From a virus, in IMG/VR virus record IMGVR_UViG_3300007722_001182, positions 1-21,970 of that record: DNA of 21,970 bases; one strand, written 5' to 3'. The position numbers were made by a program, and so were the translations under genes. Shown here piece by piece: positions 14,689 to 21,970 of this stretch; within the stretch, counting starts at the first letter, position 1, and every line of letters begins with the position of its first letter. The notes beneath the pieces are model-generated. The model did not search any database. It was given only the letters and a program-made list of their open reading frames with translations, and was not told the DNA's origin.

Positions 14689-14698
14689 TATATTTATA
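14689..14698 (+). promoter_or_regulatory. TATATTTATA motif upstream of portal gene (candidate late promoter)
   Basis: Lies in the 63-nt spacer between terminase and portal and ends 48 nt before ATG 14747. It is the fourth unit in the window with the shared ATATTTAT(A/G) element. The rest of the leader is AT-rich, with no Shine-Dalgarno. Confidence 0.42.
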
Positions 14699-14746
14699 TA
14701 ATAGAATCAACTATCCATTCCAAATTTAATATCATAATATAATAAT

Positions 14747-17700
14747 ATGGCAAATACAGACTTCAGAACAAGAATTAAGCGCATTTTCGCATCGGGCACA
14801 ATAGTCCGGGTTCTTGGTAAGAATAAGATAAGGGTTATGGATACAGATGAACGTCAATCGTATCCAAAGAATAAGTATAGAAACCGACATGGGTATGGTA
14901 ATCTCCAACGTGGAGCAGCATCAAATCAGAAAACTCAAAATTTAGCATATTTAACGAATAGGCGAGATTTGTTTAGAGATTACGAATGTATGGCGGGAGA
15001 AACAATAATTCCTCTTCCAGATGGAAATAACAAAACCATAAAGGAATTAGCAGAATTATATCCAACACCTGCAGACAAGTTTTATGTGTATTCATATGAC
15101 CACAAAAATGATAATATTCAACTAGGAATTGCGCATTCAGTCCGAAAAACAAAAACGGCCCAAACGTATAAAATAACATTTGATGATGGATCTCATCTCA
15201 TTGCGACGGACAACCATCCATTTTTAATGAGAAATGGAGAATATAAAAAAGTAAAGGATTTACTACCAGATGAATCGGTAATGCCATTTTATCAAAAACG
15301 CTTTTTCAACCAACGATATAGATTTGTTTACGGATTTTCCGATAAATGGATATCTGAACATCGTTTAGTTGCGACCCAATTTGATAGACAATTGAATGAT
15401 AATGAAATAGTGCATCATTGTGATTTTAATAAGGAGAACAATCTTCCATCTAATTTAGAAATAATGGATGATTCGGAACACCGGGCATATCATATGATGA
15501 TAAATAATAAATACATTTGGTCTCCTGAAAACTATGACAAACAATGTAAAGCAATTTCCGTTGGTCTAAAAGCGGCAAATTTATCTTGGAATGGTAAACG
15601 GAAAGGGAAAAACAATCCGTTTTATGGTAAGACACATTCTAGTAATTCAAATCAAAAGCGATCTCGTTCATTGCTCGAATTTCATAGTGATATTAATAAT
15701 AAATCAAAATGGATAGGAAACAATAACGGACGATATAGAGAAGATATTACATTTGATTCACTTGAAGAACTTTCATATGAATTATATAAAAATAATAGTA
15801 AATTAACAAAATATGAATTAATTGAAGCCGCTGGTTGCAACGGCCGGTTGATGATGGCAAGAATAAGTGATGCCGGATACGATGATTGGTATTCATATAA
15901 AACATATATTGAAAATTCAATAAATCATAAGATAGTATCAATTGAATTACATGAAATTTTAGATGTATATGACATGACAGTTGATAAATATCATAATTTC
16001 GCGACAACCGTTTGTTTTGTACATAACTCAATGGACAACGACGCCATAATAGCATCGGCGCTCGATATATACGCGGATGAGTGCCTTGCGGCTGAAACTA
16101 GAATTCCATTATTAAATGGAAATATAAAAACCATAAAAGAATTGTTTGATGAAAATGTCAGTAATTTTTGGGTGTATGGATTAAATGAAGATGGAAACAT
16201 GGAGCCTGCACAGGCTCAATGTGTTATATATAAGGGAAAATCGCAGGTATATAAAATAATACTGGAAGATGGAACCGAAATTAAAGCAACAGGAACACAT
16301 AAATGGGTTGATGGTGAGGATAGAACGCTTAAGAAAACATCAGAACTTAAAATAGGCGATGGAATTTACACACTGAATACAAAAATCAGCGATCGTAAAT
16401 TGAAAGGATATGCTATGATAAAGCATAATGGAAAATTTGAATTCGTTCATAGAATTGTTTCTTGGGCAACTAAATCATTAGTTGAAAGTAGAAAAGAAAA
16501 ATCACGAAAAGCAGTTATTCACCACGCGTCTTTTAATAAATTAAATAATGATCCAACTCAACTCGAGTGGTTAAACCCGAATGAGCACTGGAAAGTTCAT
16601 GCCAATTTCAATAAAAAAATATGGGCGAATGAAGAATTAAATCACATATATAAGGAAAAAACAAGAGCAGGTCATAAAAAATATTGGACACCTGAAATTA
16701 GGAATAAAAAAGCGAAACAACAGCGAGAATTTATGTATGGATTCTCCGCTAATATGTCACATGATGAACGCCGCGATAAATATGGAAACGCTGGGAGTCT
16801 AAATGGCATGTTTGGAAATGGAAAAAAACTAATAGGAAATAAAAATGGAAGATGGTTAGCTGATATTGATAGATTCGATTCAATCAACATTGATACTATT
16901 ATTGATATATTAGTAAAGTCTGAGTATACGTTGGGCGCGCAGTTGACCATGGCCGAAATATTAGAAAAAGCAGGATATACATTTAATAGAACGGAACATC
17001 AGAAAATATCAAACGCAATATGTCAAATATATAATGTGAACAAAGTGTCACAATTTCCAAGAAAACATTATGGAATTAATAGTAAGAATCTCCTACCAAA
17101 GCTGAAAAATGAAATATTAACATTTGATAAAAATCCAAAGAGAAATTATAAAACATTATGTGATCAAGTTGGGACAACGATTCCTATAATGGATTCTGTT
17201 TTAAAAGAAGCAACATATAGAAACTTTTCAGATTTTGTTGATTCGACAAACCATCGGATAGTATCAATTGAAAAAATGAATGAATCAATTGATGTGTATG
17301 ATATACTTAACGCTGGAGAAAGCCACGTATACGCGATCGAAACAAACGATGGTAGTAAATTATTTACTCACAATTGCACTAAAAAGAATGAATTTGGTGA
17401 TATACTAAATATAACATCGTCCGATTCGGAAATTCAAGAAATACTACATAACTTATTCTATGATATTCTAAACATTGAATTTAATCTTTGGCCTTGGGTT
17501 CGTAGCGTCTGTAAATATGGTGATCTATTTTTAGGAATTCAAATAAAAGAAAAGGAAGGCATTCAGAACATTGTTCCACTATCGGCATATGAAATAATCA
17601 GAGAGGAAGGATTTGATCCAGAACGTCCAGCCGAAGTTAGATTTGAATATGATGGTATTTATGGCAAACGTACATTTGATAATTATGAGGTAGCACATTT

Positions 17701-18859
17701 TAGACTTCTCAGCGATTCAAACTTCGTGCCATATGGCAAAAGTGTGATTGAAAACGCAAGAAGAACTTGGAAACAGGCAACACTGCTTGAAGATGCAATG
17801 TTGATCCATAGAATAATGAGGGCACCTGAGCGTAGAGTATTCAAATTGGATGTTGGTAATATTAATCCCGCAGATGTAGAAAGCTTTATAAAGAAACAAC
17901 AAGCCACTCTTAAAAAGATACCATATATCAATCCGGCAACAGGAGATTATAATCTAAAATATAATATCCAGAATCTAACAGAAGATTTTTTCCTACCAGT
18001 TCGTGGTAGTGACAGTGGTACTTCAATTGAAAATCTTCCAGGACTTGAATACCAAGCAATAGATGATTTGGAATTTGTACAAAAACGACTATTTGCCGCG
18101 TTGAAAATACCAAGGGCATATCTTGGATATGAAGAGGACACCAGTGGCAAAGCAGTATTAGCACAAGAAGATTTCAGATTCGCTGGGACAATTGGAAGAA
18201 TTCAATCTATGATAGCATCCGAACTATATAAGATTGCGGCTATTCATTTATATACAATTGGAAAGACCGATGAATCACTTCTTGATTTTACGTTAACATT
18301 GGCAACGGCATCCACAGTATACGAACAGGAAAAAATCAGAATTTGGCAGGAAAAAATCCGAACTGCACAAGATGCTAAAGATAATAAAATGGTGTCCGAA
18401 GATTGGATTTATGATAAAATCTACGGACTATCAGAAGATGAAATCAAAGAACAACGGGAAAAAGTCGCTGAAGATCGTATGAGGCAATTTAGATATACCC
18501 AAATCGAAGAAGAGGGAAATGATCCAGTCGATTCGGGACAAAACGTTCAAGGTGGGCAAGTTGTCGATCCGTTTGCCGACCAATCAGGATTCAAAGGAGA
18601 AGATACATCGGGCGCTGATGATTCAGATAATCCATCTTTAAAGAAAGGTGGAAGACCCAGAGAAAACCAAACGAAATACGGCACAGATAAGCATTCACTT
18701 GGTAGAGATCCAACCGGAAATAAAGAAAACAGCCCATCCACATCTGCAAATGAAATGCTTCGAATGATACAGAATATGAAATCTAAACGTGGGATGTTAG
18801 TTGAAAAGGAAGCATCTCGGCCCGCATCTATGATGGATGAGGAAAACATAATCGAATAA
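14747..18859 (+). CDS. Portal protein (T4 gp20-like) interrupted by two inteins
   Basis: The 1370-codon gene encodes a 592-residue portal once two inteins are removed. The exteins join as FRDYE-SMDNDAIIASALDIYADE-CTKKNEFGD, matching the conserved early region of gp20-type portals (YExMDxDPIIASALDIYADE). Further portal hallmarks are HFRLLSDSNFVPYGKSVIENARRTW, MRAPERRVFKLDVGN, LPGLEYQAIDDLEFVQKRLFAALKIP and GKAVLAQEDFRFAGTI. The portal forms the dodecameric ring at the head vertex for DNA entry, terminase docking and neck assembly. The C-terminus is charged and probably disordered (GGRPRENQTKYGTDKHSLGR). Unspliced product could not form a normal portal, so splicing is presumably essential. It follows the terminase, as gp17 and gp20 lie in the same late cluster of T4. 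Start ATG 14747 has no Shine-Dalgarno. Confidence 0.95.
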   Translation: MANTDFRTRIKRIFASGTIVRVLGKNKIRVMDTDERQSYPKNKYRNRHGYGNLQRGAASNQKTQNLAYLTNRRDLFRDYECMAGETIIPLPDGNNKTIKELAELYPTPADKFYVYSYDHKNDNIQLGIAHSVRKTKTAQTYKITFDDGSHLIATDNHPFLMRNGEYKKVKDLLPDESVMPFYQKRFFNQRYRFVYGFSDKWISEHRLVATQFDRQLNDNEIVHHCDFNKENNLPSNLEIMDDSEHRAYHMMINNKYIWSPENYDKQCKAISVGLKAANLSWNGKRKGKNNPFYGKTHSSNSNQKRSRSLLEFHSDINNKSKWIGNNNGRYREDITFDSLEELSYELYKNNSKLTKYELIEAAGCNGRLMMARISDAGYDDWYSYKTYIENSINHKIVSIELHEILDVYDMTVDKYHNFATTVCFVHNSMDNDAIIASALDIYADECLAAETRIPLLNGNIKTIKELFDENVSNFWVYGLNEDGNMEPAQAQCVIYKGKSQVYKIILEDGTEIKATGTHKWVDGEDRTLKKTSELKIGDGIYTLNTKISDRKLKGYAMIKHNGKFEFVHRIVSWATKSLVESRKEKSRKAVIHHASFNKLNNDPTQLEWLNPNEHWKVHANFNKKIWANEELNHIYKEKTRAGHKKYWTPEIRNKKAKQQREFMYGFSANMSHDERRDKYGNAGSLNGMFGNGKKLIGNKNGRWLADIDRFDSINIDTIIDILVKSEYTLGAQLTMAEILEKAGYTFNRTEHQKISNAICQIYNVNKVSQFPRKHYGINSKNLLPKLKNEILTFDKNPKRNYKTLCDQVGTTIPIMDSVLKEATYRNFSDFVDSTNHRIVSIEKMNESIDVYDILNAGESHVYAIETNDGSKLFTHNCTKKNEFGDILNITSSDSEIQEILHNLFYDILNIEFNLWPWVRSVCKYGDLFLGIQIKEKEGIQNIVPLSAYEIIREEGFDPERPAEVRFEYDGIYGKRTFDNYEVAHFRLLSDSNFVPYGKSVIENARRTWKQATLLEDAMLIHRIMRAPERRVFKLDVGNINPADVESFIKKQQATLKKIPYINPATGDYNLKYNIQNLTEDFFLPVRGSDSGTSIENLPGLEYQAIDDLEFVQKRLFAALKIPRAYLGYEEDTSGKAVLAQEDFRFAGTIGRIQSMIASELYKIAAIHLYTIGKTDESLLDFTLTLATASTVYEQEKIRIWQEKIRTAQDAKDNKMVSEDWIYDKIYGLSEDEIKEQREKVAEDRMRQFRYTQIEEEGNDPVDSGQNVQGGQVVDPFADQSGFKGEDTSGADDSDNPSLKKGGRPRENQTKYGTDKHSLGRDPTGNKENSPSTSANEMLRMIQNMKSKRGMLVEKEASRPASMMDEENIIE
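14987..16027 (+). mobile_element. Intein 1 in portal gene, with HNH/NUMOD-like homing endonuclease
   Basis: Residues 81-427 of the precursor (347 aa). It begins with Cys (CMAGETIIPL, block A), has ATDNHPFL (153-160, block B with Thr and His), and ends DVYDMTVDKYHNFA...CFVHN with the terminal His-Asn, followed by Ser+1. The insert has HHCDFNKENNLPSNLE...EHRAYH (223-249), an HNH nuclease signature, and GKNNPFYGKTHS (287-298), a NUMOD3-like DNA-binding motif. All residues expected for splicing are visible, so it is probably active. The nuclease would cut portal alleles lacking the intein, letting the element spread. Confidence 0.93.
16082..17374 (+). mobile_element. Intein 2 in portal gene, with HNH/NUMOD-like homing endonuclease
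   Basis: Residues 446-876 of the precursor (431 aa). It starts CLAAETRIPL, has IKATGTHKW (block B) and ends IDVYDILNAGESHVYAIETN...LFTHN, followed by Cys+1. The insert shows HHASFNKLNNDPTQLEW...EHWKVH (592-618), an HNH-like signature in which the second His position reads Ala-Ser where intein 1 has Cys-Asp, then GSLNGMFGNGKKLIGNKNGRW (NUMOD3-like). Blocks A and C-terminal blocks resemble those of intein 1 (ETxIPL, KTIKEL, DVYD), which suggests common ancestry. Extra helical sequence about 705-850 may be DNA-binding. Confidence 0.92.
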
Positions 18860-18872
18860 ATAAAAATAAGAT

Positions 18873-18882
18873 TATATTTATA
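18873..18882 (+). promoter_or_regulatory. TATATTTATA motif upstream of the gene after portal (candidate late promoter)
   Basis: Ends 31 nt before ATG 18914 in the 54-nt spacer after the portal stop. Same ATATTTAT(A/G) element as before the other four units. The octamer TATTTATA is at 18875-18882. Confidence 0.45.
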
Positions 18883-18913
18883 GAAGATTTAGTGTACTTT
18901 ATATTAATTTATT

Positions 18914-19783
18914 ATGAAAAAATTACGGCATTCGAAATTTAAAAATACAGGCTTTTTGTTTGAGATTTTGGTAAGGCAGATCACATCTGATATCATGGCT
19001 GGAAAACAAAAATCAGTATCGGAGCGATTATTAGCCAAGTATTTTAACAAAAATACAGAAATCGGCAAAGAGAATGCCTTATATCAAATTCTTGTCAAGG
19101 AACGCACCACAGATGTCCGCAGGGCTGATAGTGTATTAGATGCGGTAATCGATGCAAGAAAAAAGATAAAAGAAGCAAAGCTCCGGGTTGAAAAGTTTGA
19201 ACTAATAAAGGAAATCAAAGAACATTTTAATGTAGATGATTTATTTAGTTCAAAGTGTCCAACATATAAAACATTGGCATCTGTATATAAGGTATTTGAA
19301 AATGCCACATCCGATGAATTATATAATCCATCCAACGTATCAGAATCAAAGACAACCATCATTGAATCTATATTGAACATACCGAACAGCCCATTAAGCG
19401 CTGAAGATTCAGTATTGGAATATTTCAAAAAACAAGATGTTCGAACTAGAACTCTTTCATATAAAATATTACTTGAAAACTTCAATAAAAAATATGCGGG
19501 ATTAACAAAAGAACAAAAGGAATTATTAAAAGAATATATTATAAACGTAGCAAATACTAATTCTCTACGAGAAACTACTAATAAATTTGCAGATATCGCA
19601 ACCACAAAGCTAAACGCATTTCTTTACGATATAGATGATTCAGTTACTAGAATAAAATTAAAAGAAACAATTAAGCAGCTGGATAAAGTGAAATCCGGTA
19701 GACTTGTCAAAGAATCGCAATTAAGCGCTTTGATGCTCACATTTGAACTTATATCAGAGATAGAAAATGTCACAAAGCTATAA
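18914..19783 (+). CDS. Helical protein of unknown function next to portal, possible head-assembly protein
   Basis: The 289-residue protein opens MKKLRHSKFKNTGFLFEILVRQIT, a start I associate with unnamed proteins conserved in marine T4-like phages beside the portal; that recollection is unverified. The rest is charged and strongly helical (DARKKIKEAKLRVEKFELIKEIKEHF, LKETIKQLDKVKSGRLVKESQLSALMLTF), with no membrane segment, zinc motif or enzyme motif. In T4 the genes just after portal encode prohead core proteins (gp67, gp68) and the protease gp21. Position and helicity therefore favour a role in prohead assembly, but no sequence similarity to gp67 or gp68 is visible. It overlaps the next gene by 17 nt, so the two are probably coupled. 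Confidence 0.7.
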   Translation: MKKLRHSKFKNTGFLFEILVRQITSDIMAGKQKSVSERLLAKYFNKNTEIGKENALYQILVKERTTDVRRADSVLDAVIDARKKIKEAKLRVEKFELIKEIKEHFNVDDLFSSKCPTYKTLASVYKVFENATSDELYNPSNVSESKTTIIESILNIPNSPLSAEDSVLEYFKKQDVRTRTLSYKILLENFNKKYAGLTKEQKELLKEYIINVANTNSLRETTNKFADIATTKLNAFLYDIDDSVTRIKLKETIKQLDKVKSGRLVKESQLSALMLTFELISEIENVTKL

Positions 19784-21968
19784 AAATGAAGCACTTCGCT
19801 CAGTTGAAGTCACATATGATAATGGTACGAAAATCAAAACATCAATGGCGGCTGGATTATCTGATGCTGAAATAAAAGATTATTTCAAAGTCGGCAAGCA
19901 ATTCAATATAGGGTCAGGTAGCAAAGACAAACTAGTTAAAGTAAAATCAGTTAAAATATTATCAGAAGATAGTATCAATGAAAAAATAACAGCCGATGGC
20001 AGGGAACTTGGGCTGTTTATCGACAATGATTCACAATTATATAATTCACGATTCATGCCGATCATAAAGAATTTATCTAGAAAAATGAAAAGCGGCAAGT
20101 TTGACATTAAACTAGCGGCAAAGGGATTCAAATATCTAGTGGATGATGGCGCAAAGAAATACGCGAAAGAATTCGGCAATGAAAAAGAGTGGATCACGAT
20201 GTTTAGCAAAGAAGATAGATTGACGTTGGCTATCCAATACGCTGAAGAATTTAAAGACATGTATGATAATCAAGAATATGATTTTATGAAGCATGAATCG
20301 GTCCAATCCGTTAGAAATTTAATCAATGAAAAAGAAAACGGCATGATTGGTGTTTTTGACGCAATTGATACAAAGGTGGACAATCCTACAACTCAGAATG
20401 TTGCTAAATTCTTAGAAAGAGTTGGGTGTAAAAATAATTACGCTAAACGTTTGGCAGATGGGTACATGAAGTACAAAGATGGGGTAATGTCAAAGGAAAG
20501 AGCCGCTTCAACGTTGATGGAAACTATTAATGAAGCATCTGAAACGTATCGTTTATTTTTAATGGGAACCGGTTGGTGGGTCATTGGACAGGGTCCAGCC
20601 GCATTGAATAAAAAGGTACTCAAATCTGGTAAAGAACTTGCCCTGTTTCTACGGGATAAGGGAATTGGTGATAAAATCACAAATCTAAATACGTTAGATA
20701 AGAAGTTTCATAATTTGGCATTGGGTAAATCAATTGATGATATTGTTAGATATTTGAAAAAAACAATTCCTGCATATAAATTGGCAGAAGGCATGACTTT
20801 AGATCAAATTAAAAAGGCAGTTGATTCTGGAAAAAAAGTGCACTGGGCGAACAAAGGGTATACCATCATAAAGGATACAAAGGGGCAATATTTAATTACA
20901 CACGATAGAGGAAACACAATCGGGTTAACTTGGAGGGATGGTAAAACATTGAACGGGGAGCCTAAAGAATTCTTCTTAGCAGAATCAATCACAGAAGAAA
21001 GAAAAGGGACTGGCTATAAAAAACTATTCGTATCTATGATGAAGAAAGCAGGTATAGCATCACCAGGTGATTTTAAATCAGATGAAGAAAAGAAGAATTT
21101 CTTTGATAAGGTAGACGCTGCATGGGACGCTGGTGATAATGAAGGTGACGTTGATGAAACGACAACCAACGCTAATGTAGCCGGATATAATACCCCAGGT
21201 GCATTTAGTAAGGACAACAAATCAGCAAAAAAAAAAGAAAGTAAATTAACGGCAATAGCACATGGGACGTTCGCTAAATCAATTAATGAAAACATATACG
21301 CATTAAGTACAGTAGAAGATTGGGCAGACGAAATAAAGAAAGGACTTAAGTTACCTTGGATTGGTGTTACAATTAGTACACTTGGTGGAGCAAAAAGAGC
21401 ATCCATTATATTTAAAGTAAGTCTTGATAAAAAAGAAGATTGGGCAAATAAGATTTGGCAAAACTCTAGATACGGAATGTTCACTGCATCATATGACGGT
21501 ACACTTGAAATGTATTCACATGATAGACAACATACAGCAAGATTCAGAAAAACAAAAATCAAAACAGCAAAGGATGTTATTACCAAAATTAATAAATGGG
21601 CATCTGAAAGTGAAACTATGAATGAAACGAAAAAAAGCTGTTCATGTGGTTGCGGCGGGTGCGATGAATCAAAGAAATTGAACGAAGCACTGGCAGTCGG
21701 TGCGGAGATATTCAAAGCTAAAGATAGTATGTGGTATGTGGAATTTCCTATGGACGACCCACAGTATGAGATGGGAAGCAACCCAATCCCACACGGACCA
21801 TTCGATTCTCAATCCGCCGCTTCAAGTTATGCATCGAAAAAGAAACCAACTTATTACAGAATTGATAAAAGTGGAAGAGAATCAGCACCTAAAAATCCAG
21901 TGAATCCTAAAGATGGTAAATTGAAATCAGCATCGACATCTGCTATATATCGCAGGGGTCTTAAATAA
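19767..21968 (+). CDS. Multi-module protein with (I/L)-N-E junctions, candidate prohead core or cargo protein
   Basis: This 733-residue protein looks like a chain of modules split by (I/L)-N-E tripeptides at residues 70, 186, 254, 506 and 638, plus ITE at 408. Modules: 1-72 (VTYDNGTKIKTSMAAGLSD...DYFKVGKQFNIGSG); 73-188, helical (MPIIKNLSRKMKSGKFDIKL, YLVDDGAKKYAKEFG); 189-256, helical; 257-410, with a compact beta part (GKKVHWANKGYTIIKD, GLTWRDGKTLNGEP); 411-508, with acidic and Ala/Lys linkers; 509-640 (IIFKVSLDKKEDWANKI, SRYGMFTASYDGTLEMYS); and a 93-residue tail. CSCGCGGC lies at 625-632. Several modules look like ones seen in other marine T4-like phages, a recollection I cannot verify. 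Junctions match T4 prohead protease specificity, and the gene lies where core proteins are expected. No function for any module is recognised. The gene is complete, ending 2 nt before the window edge. Confidence 0.75.
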   Translation: MSQSYKNEALRSVEVTYDNGTKIKTSMAAGLSDAEIKDYFKVGKQFNIGSGSKDKLVKVKSVKILSEDSINEKITADGRELGLFIDNDSQLYNSRFMPIIKNLSRKMKSGKFDIKLAAKGFKYLVDDGAKKYAKEFGNEKEWITMFSKEDRLTLAIQYAEEFKDMYDNQEYDFMKHESVQSVRNLINEKENGMIGVFDAIDTKVDNPTTQNVAKFLERVGCKNNYAKRLADGYMKYKDGVMSKERAASTLMETINEASETYRLFLMGTGWWVIGQGPAALNKKVLKSGKELALFLRDKGIGDKITNLNTLDKKFHNLALGKSIDDIVRYLKKTIPAYKLAEGMTLDQIKKAVDSGKKVHWANKGYTIIKDTKGQYLITHDRGNTIGLTWRDGKTLNGEPKEFFLAESITEERKGTGYKKLFVSMMKKAGIASPGDFKSDEEKKNFFDKVDAAWDAGDNEGDVDETTTNANVAGYNTPGAFSKDNKSAKKKESKLTAIAHGTFAKSINENIYALSTVEDWADEIKKGLKLPWIGVTISTLGGAKRASIIFKVSLDKKEDWANKIWQNSRYGMFTASYDGTLEMYSHDRQHTARFRKTKIKTAKDVITKINKWASESETMNETKKSCSCGCGGCDESKKLNEALAVGAEIFKAKDSMWYVEFPMDDPQYEMGSNPIPHGPFDSQSAASSYASKKKPTYYRIDKSGRESAPKNPVNPKDGKLKSASTSAIYRRGLK

Positions 21969-21970
21969 GA

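Noticed and set aside
14747-18859. Portal ORF as a fusion of portal with unrelated nucleases
   Set aside because: Both inserts begin with Cys, end with His-Asn and are followed by Ser or Cys, and removing them restores the conserved portal motif, so they are inteins.
19084-19605. 173-codon open frame on the minus strand
   Set aside because: It lies fully inside the 18914-19783 gene, which has a well-formed N-terminus and an overlap with its neighbour; the reverse frame has no recognisable domain.
21014-21781. 255-codon open frame on the minus strand
   Set aside because: It is antisense to the 19767-21968 protein, its sequence is Ser/Leu/Phe-rich as expected from the complement of AT-rich coding DNA, and no known motif or start signal was seen.

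Overview
The window reads as part of the late, structural region of a large tailed phage of the broad T4-like (Straboviridae-type) myovirus group. All recognisable genes are on the + strand. The packaging core is diagnostic: a large terminase (13070-14683) is followed by a portal protein (14747-18859) whose exteins resemble gp20. The DNA is mostly AT-rich, and most start codons have no Shine-Dalgarno sequence. Together with a Bacteroidota-style membrane-anchored protein beside the terminase, this hints at a Bacteroidota host, possibly a phage distant from T4. That host call is inference.

Layout. Positions 1-2974 hold a tail-fibre/adhesin region: a 5'-truncated fibre with a glycine-rich tip, a second glycine-rich protein in the same frame after one stop codon, a 292-bp stretch with no intact gene (possibly decayed fibre sequence), a short fibre ending in an S74 intramolecular chaperone, and a small beta-rich protein. 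Its first 2.1 kb is richer in G+C than the rest. Positions 3092-6730 are a three-gene overlapping operon with a glycan theme: a GH130/GH43-like beta-propeller, a methyltransferase-TPR-FkbM methyltransferase fusion, and a GT2-like glycosyltransferase. It ends in a strong hairpin terminator at 6731-6774.

Positions 6940-11757 encode a 1605-residue multi-enzyme protein. In order it carries an NMNAT-like nucleotidyltransferase, an uncharacterised module, an HExxH metallopeptidase, a small unknown module, a 2H phosphoesterase, a tandemly duplicated unknown domain, and a ligase-like nucleotidyltransferase. Six Leu-Asn-Glu tripeptides sit at the module boundaries. These fit the (L/I)-x-E specificity of T4-type prohead proteases. 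The leading hypothesis is a polyprotein packed into the procapsid, cut into separate enzymes, and possibly injected into the host. The last gene (19767-21968) has a similar build with (I/L)-N-E junctions and lies in the gene neighbourhood where T4 encodes prohead core proteins.

Positions 11804-14683 hold a Zn-ribbon protein, a membrane-anchored protein and the large terminase in an overlapping operon. The portal gene contains two cis-splicing inteins, each with an HNH/NUMOD-like homing endonuclease, separated by an extein of only 18 codons. An ATATTTAT(A/G) motif precedes each of the five transcription units that start after an intergenic gap from 2975 onward, making it a candidate late promoter or leader element.
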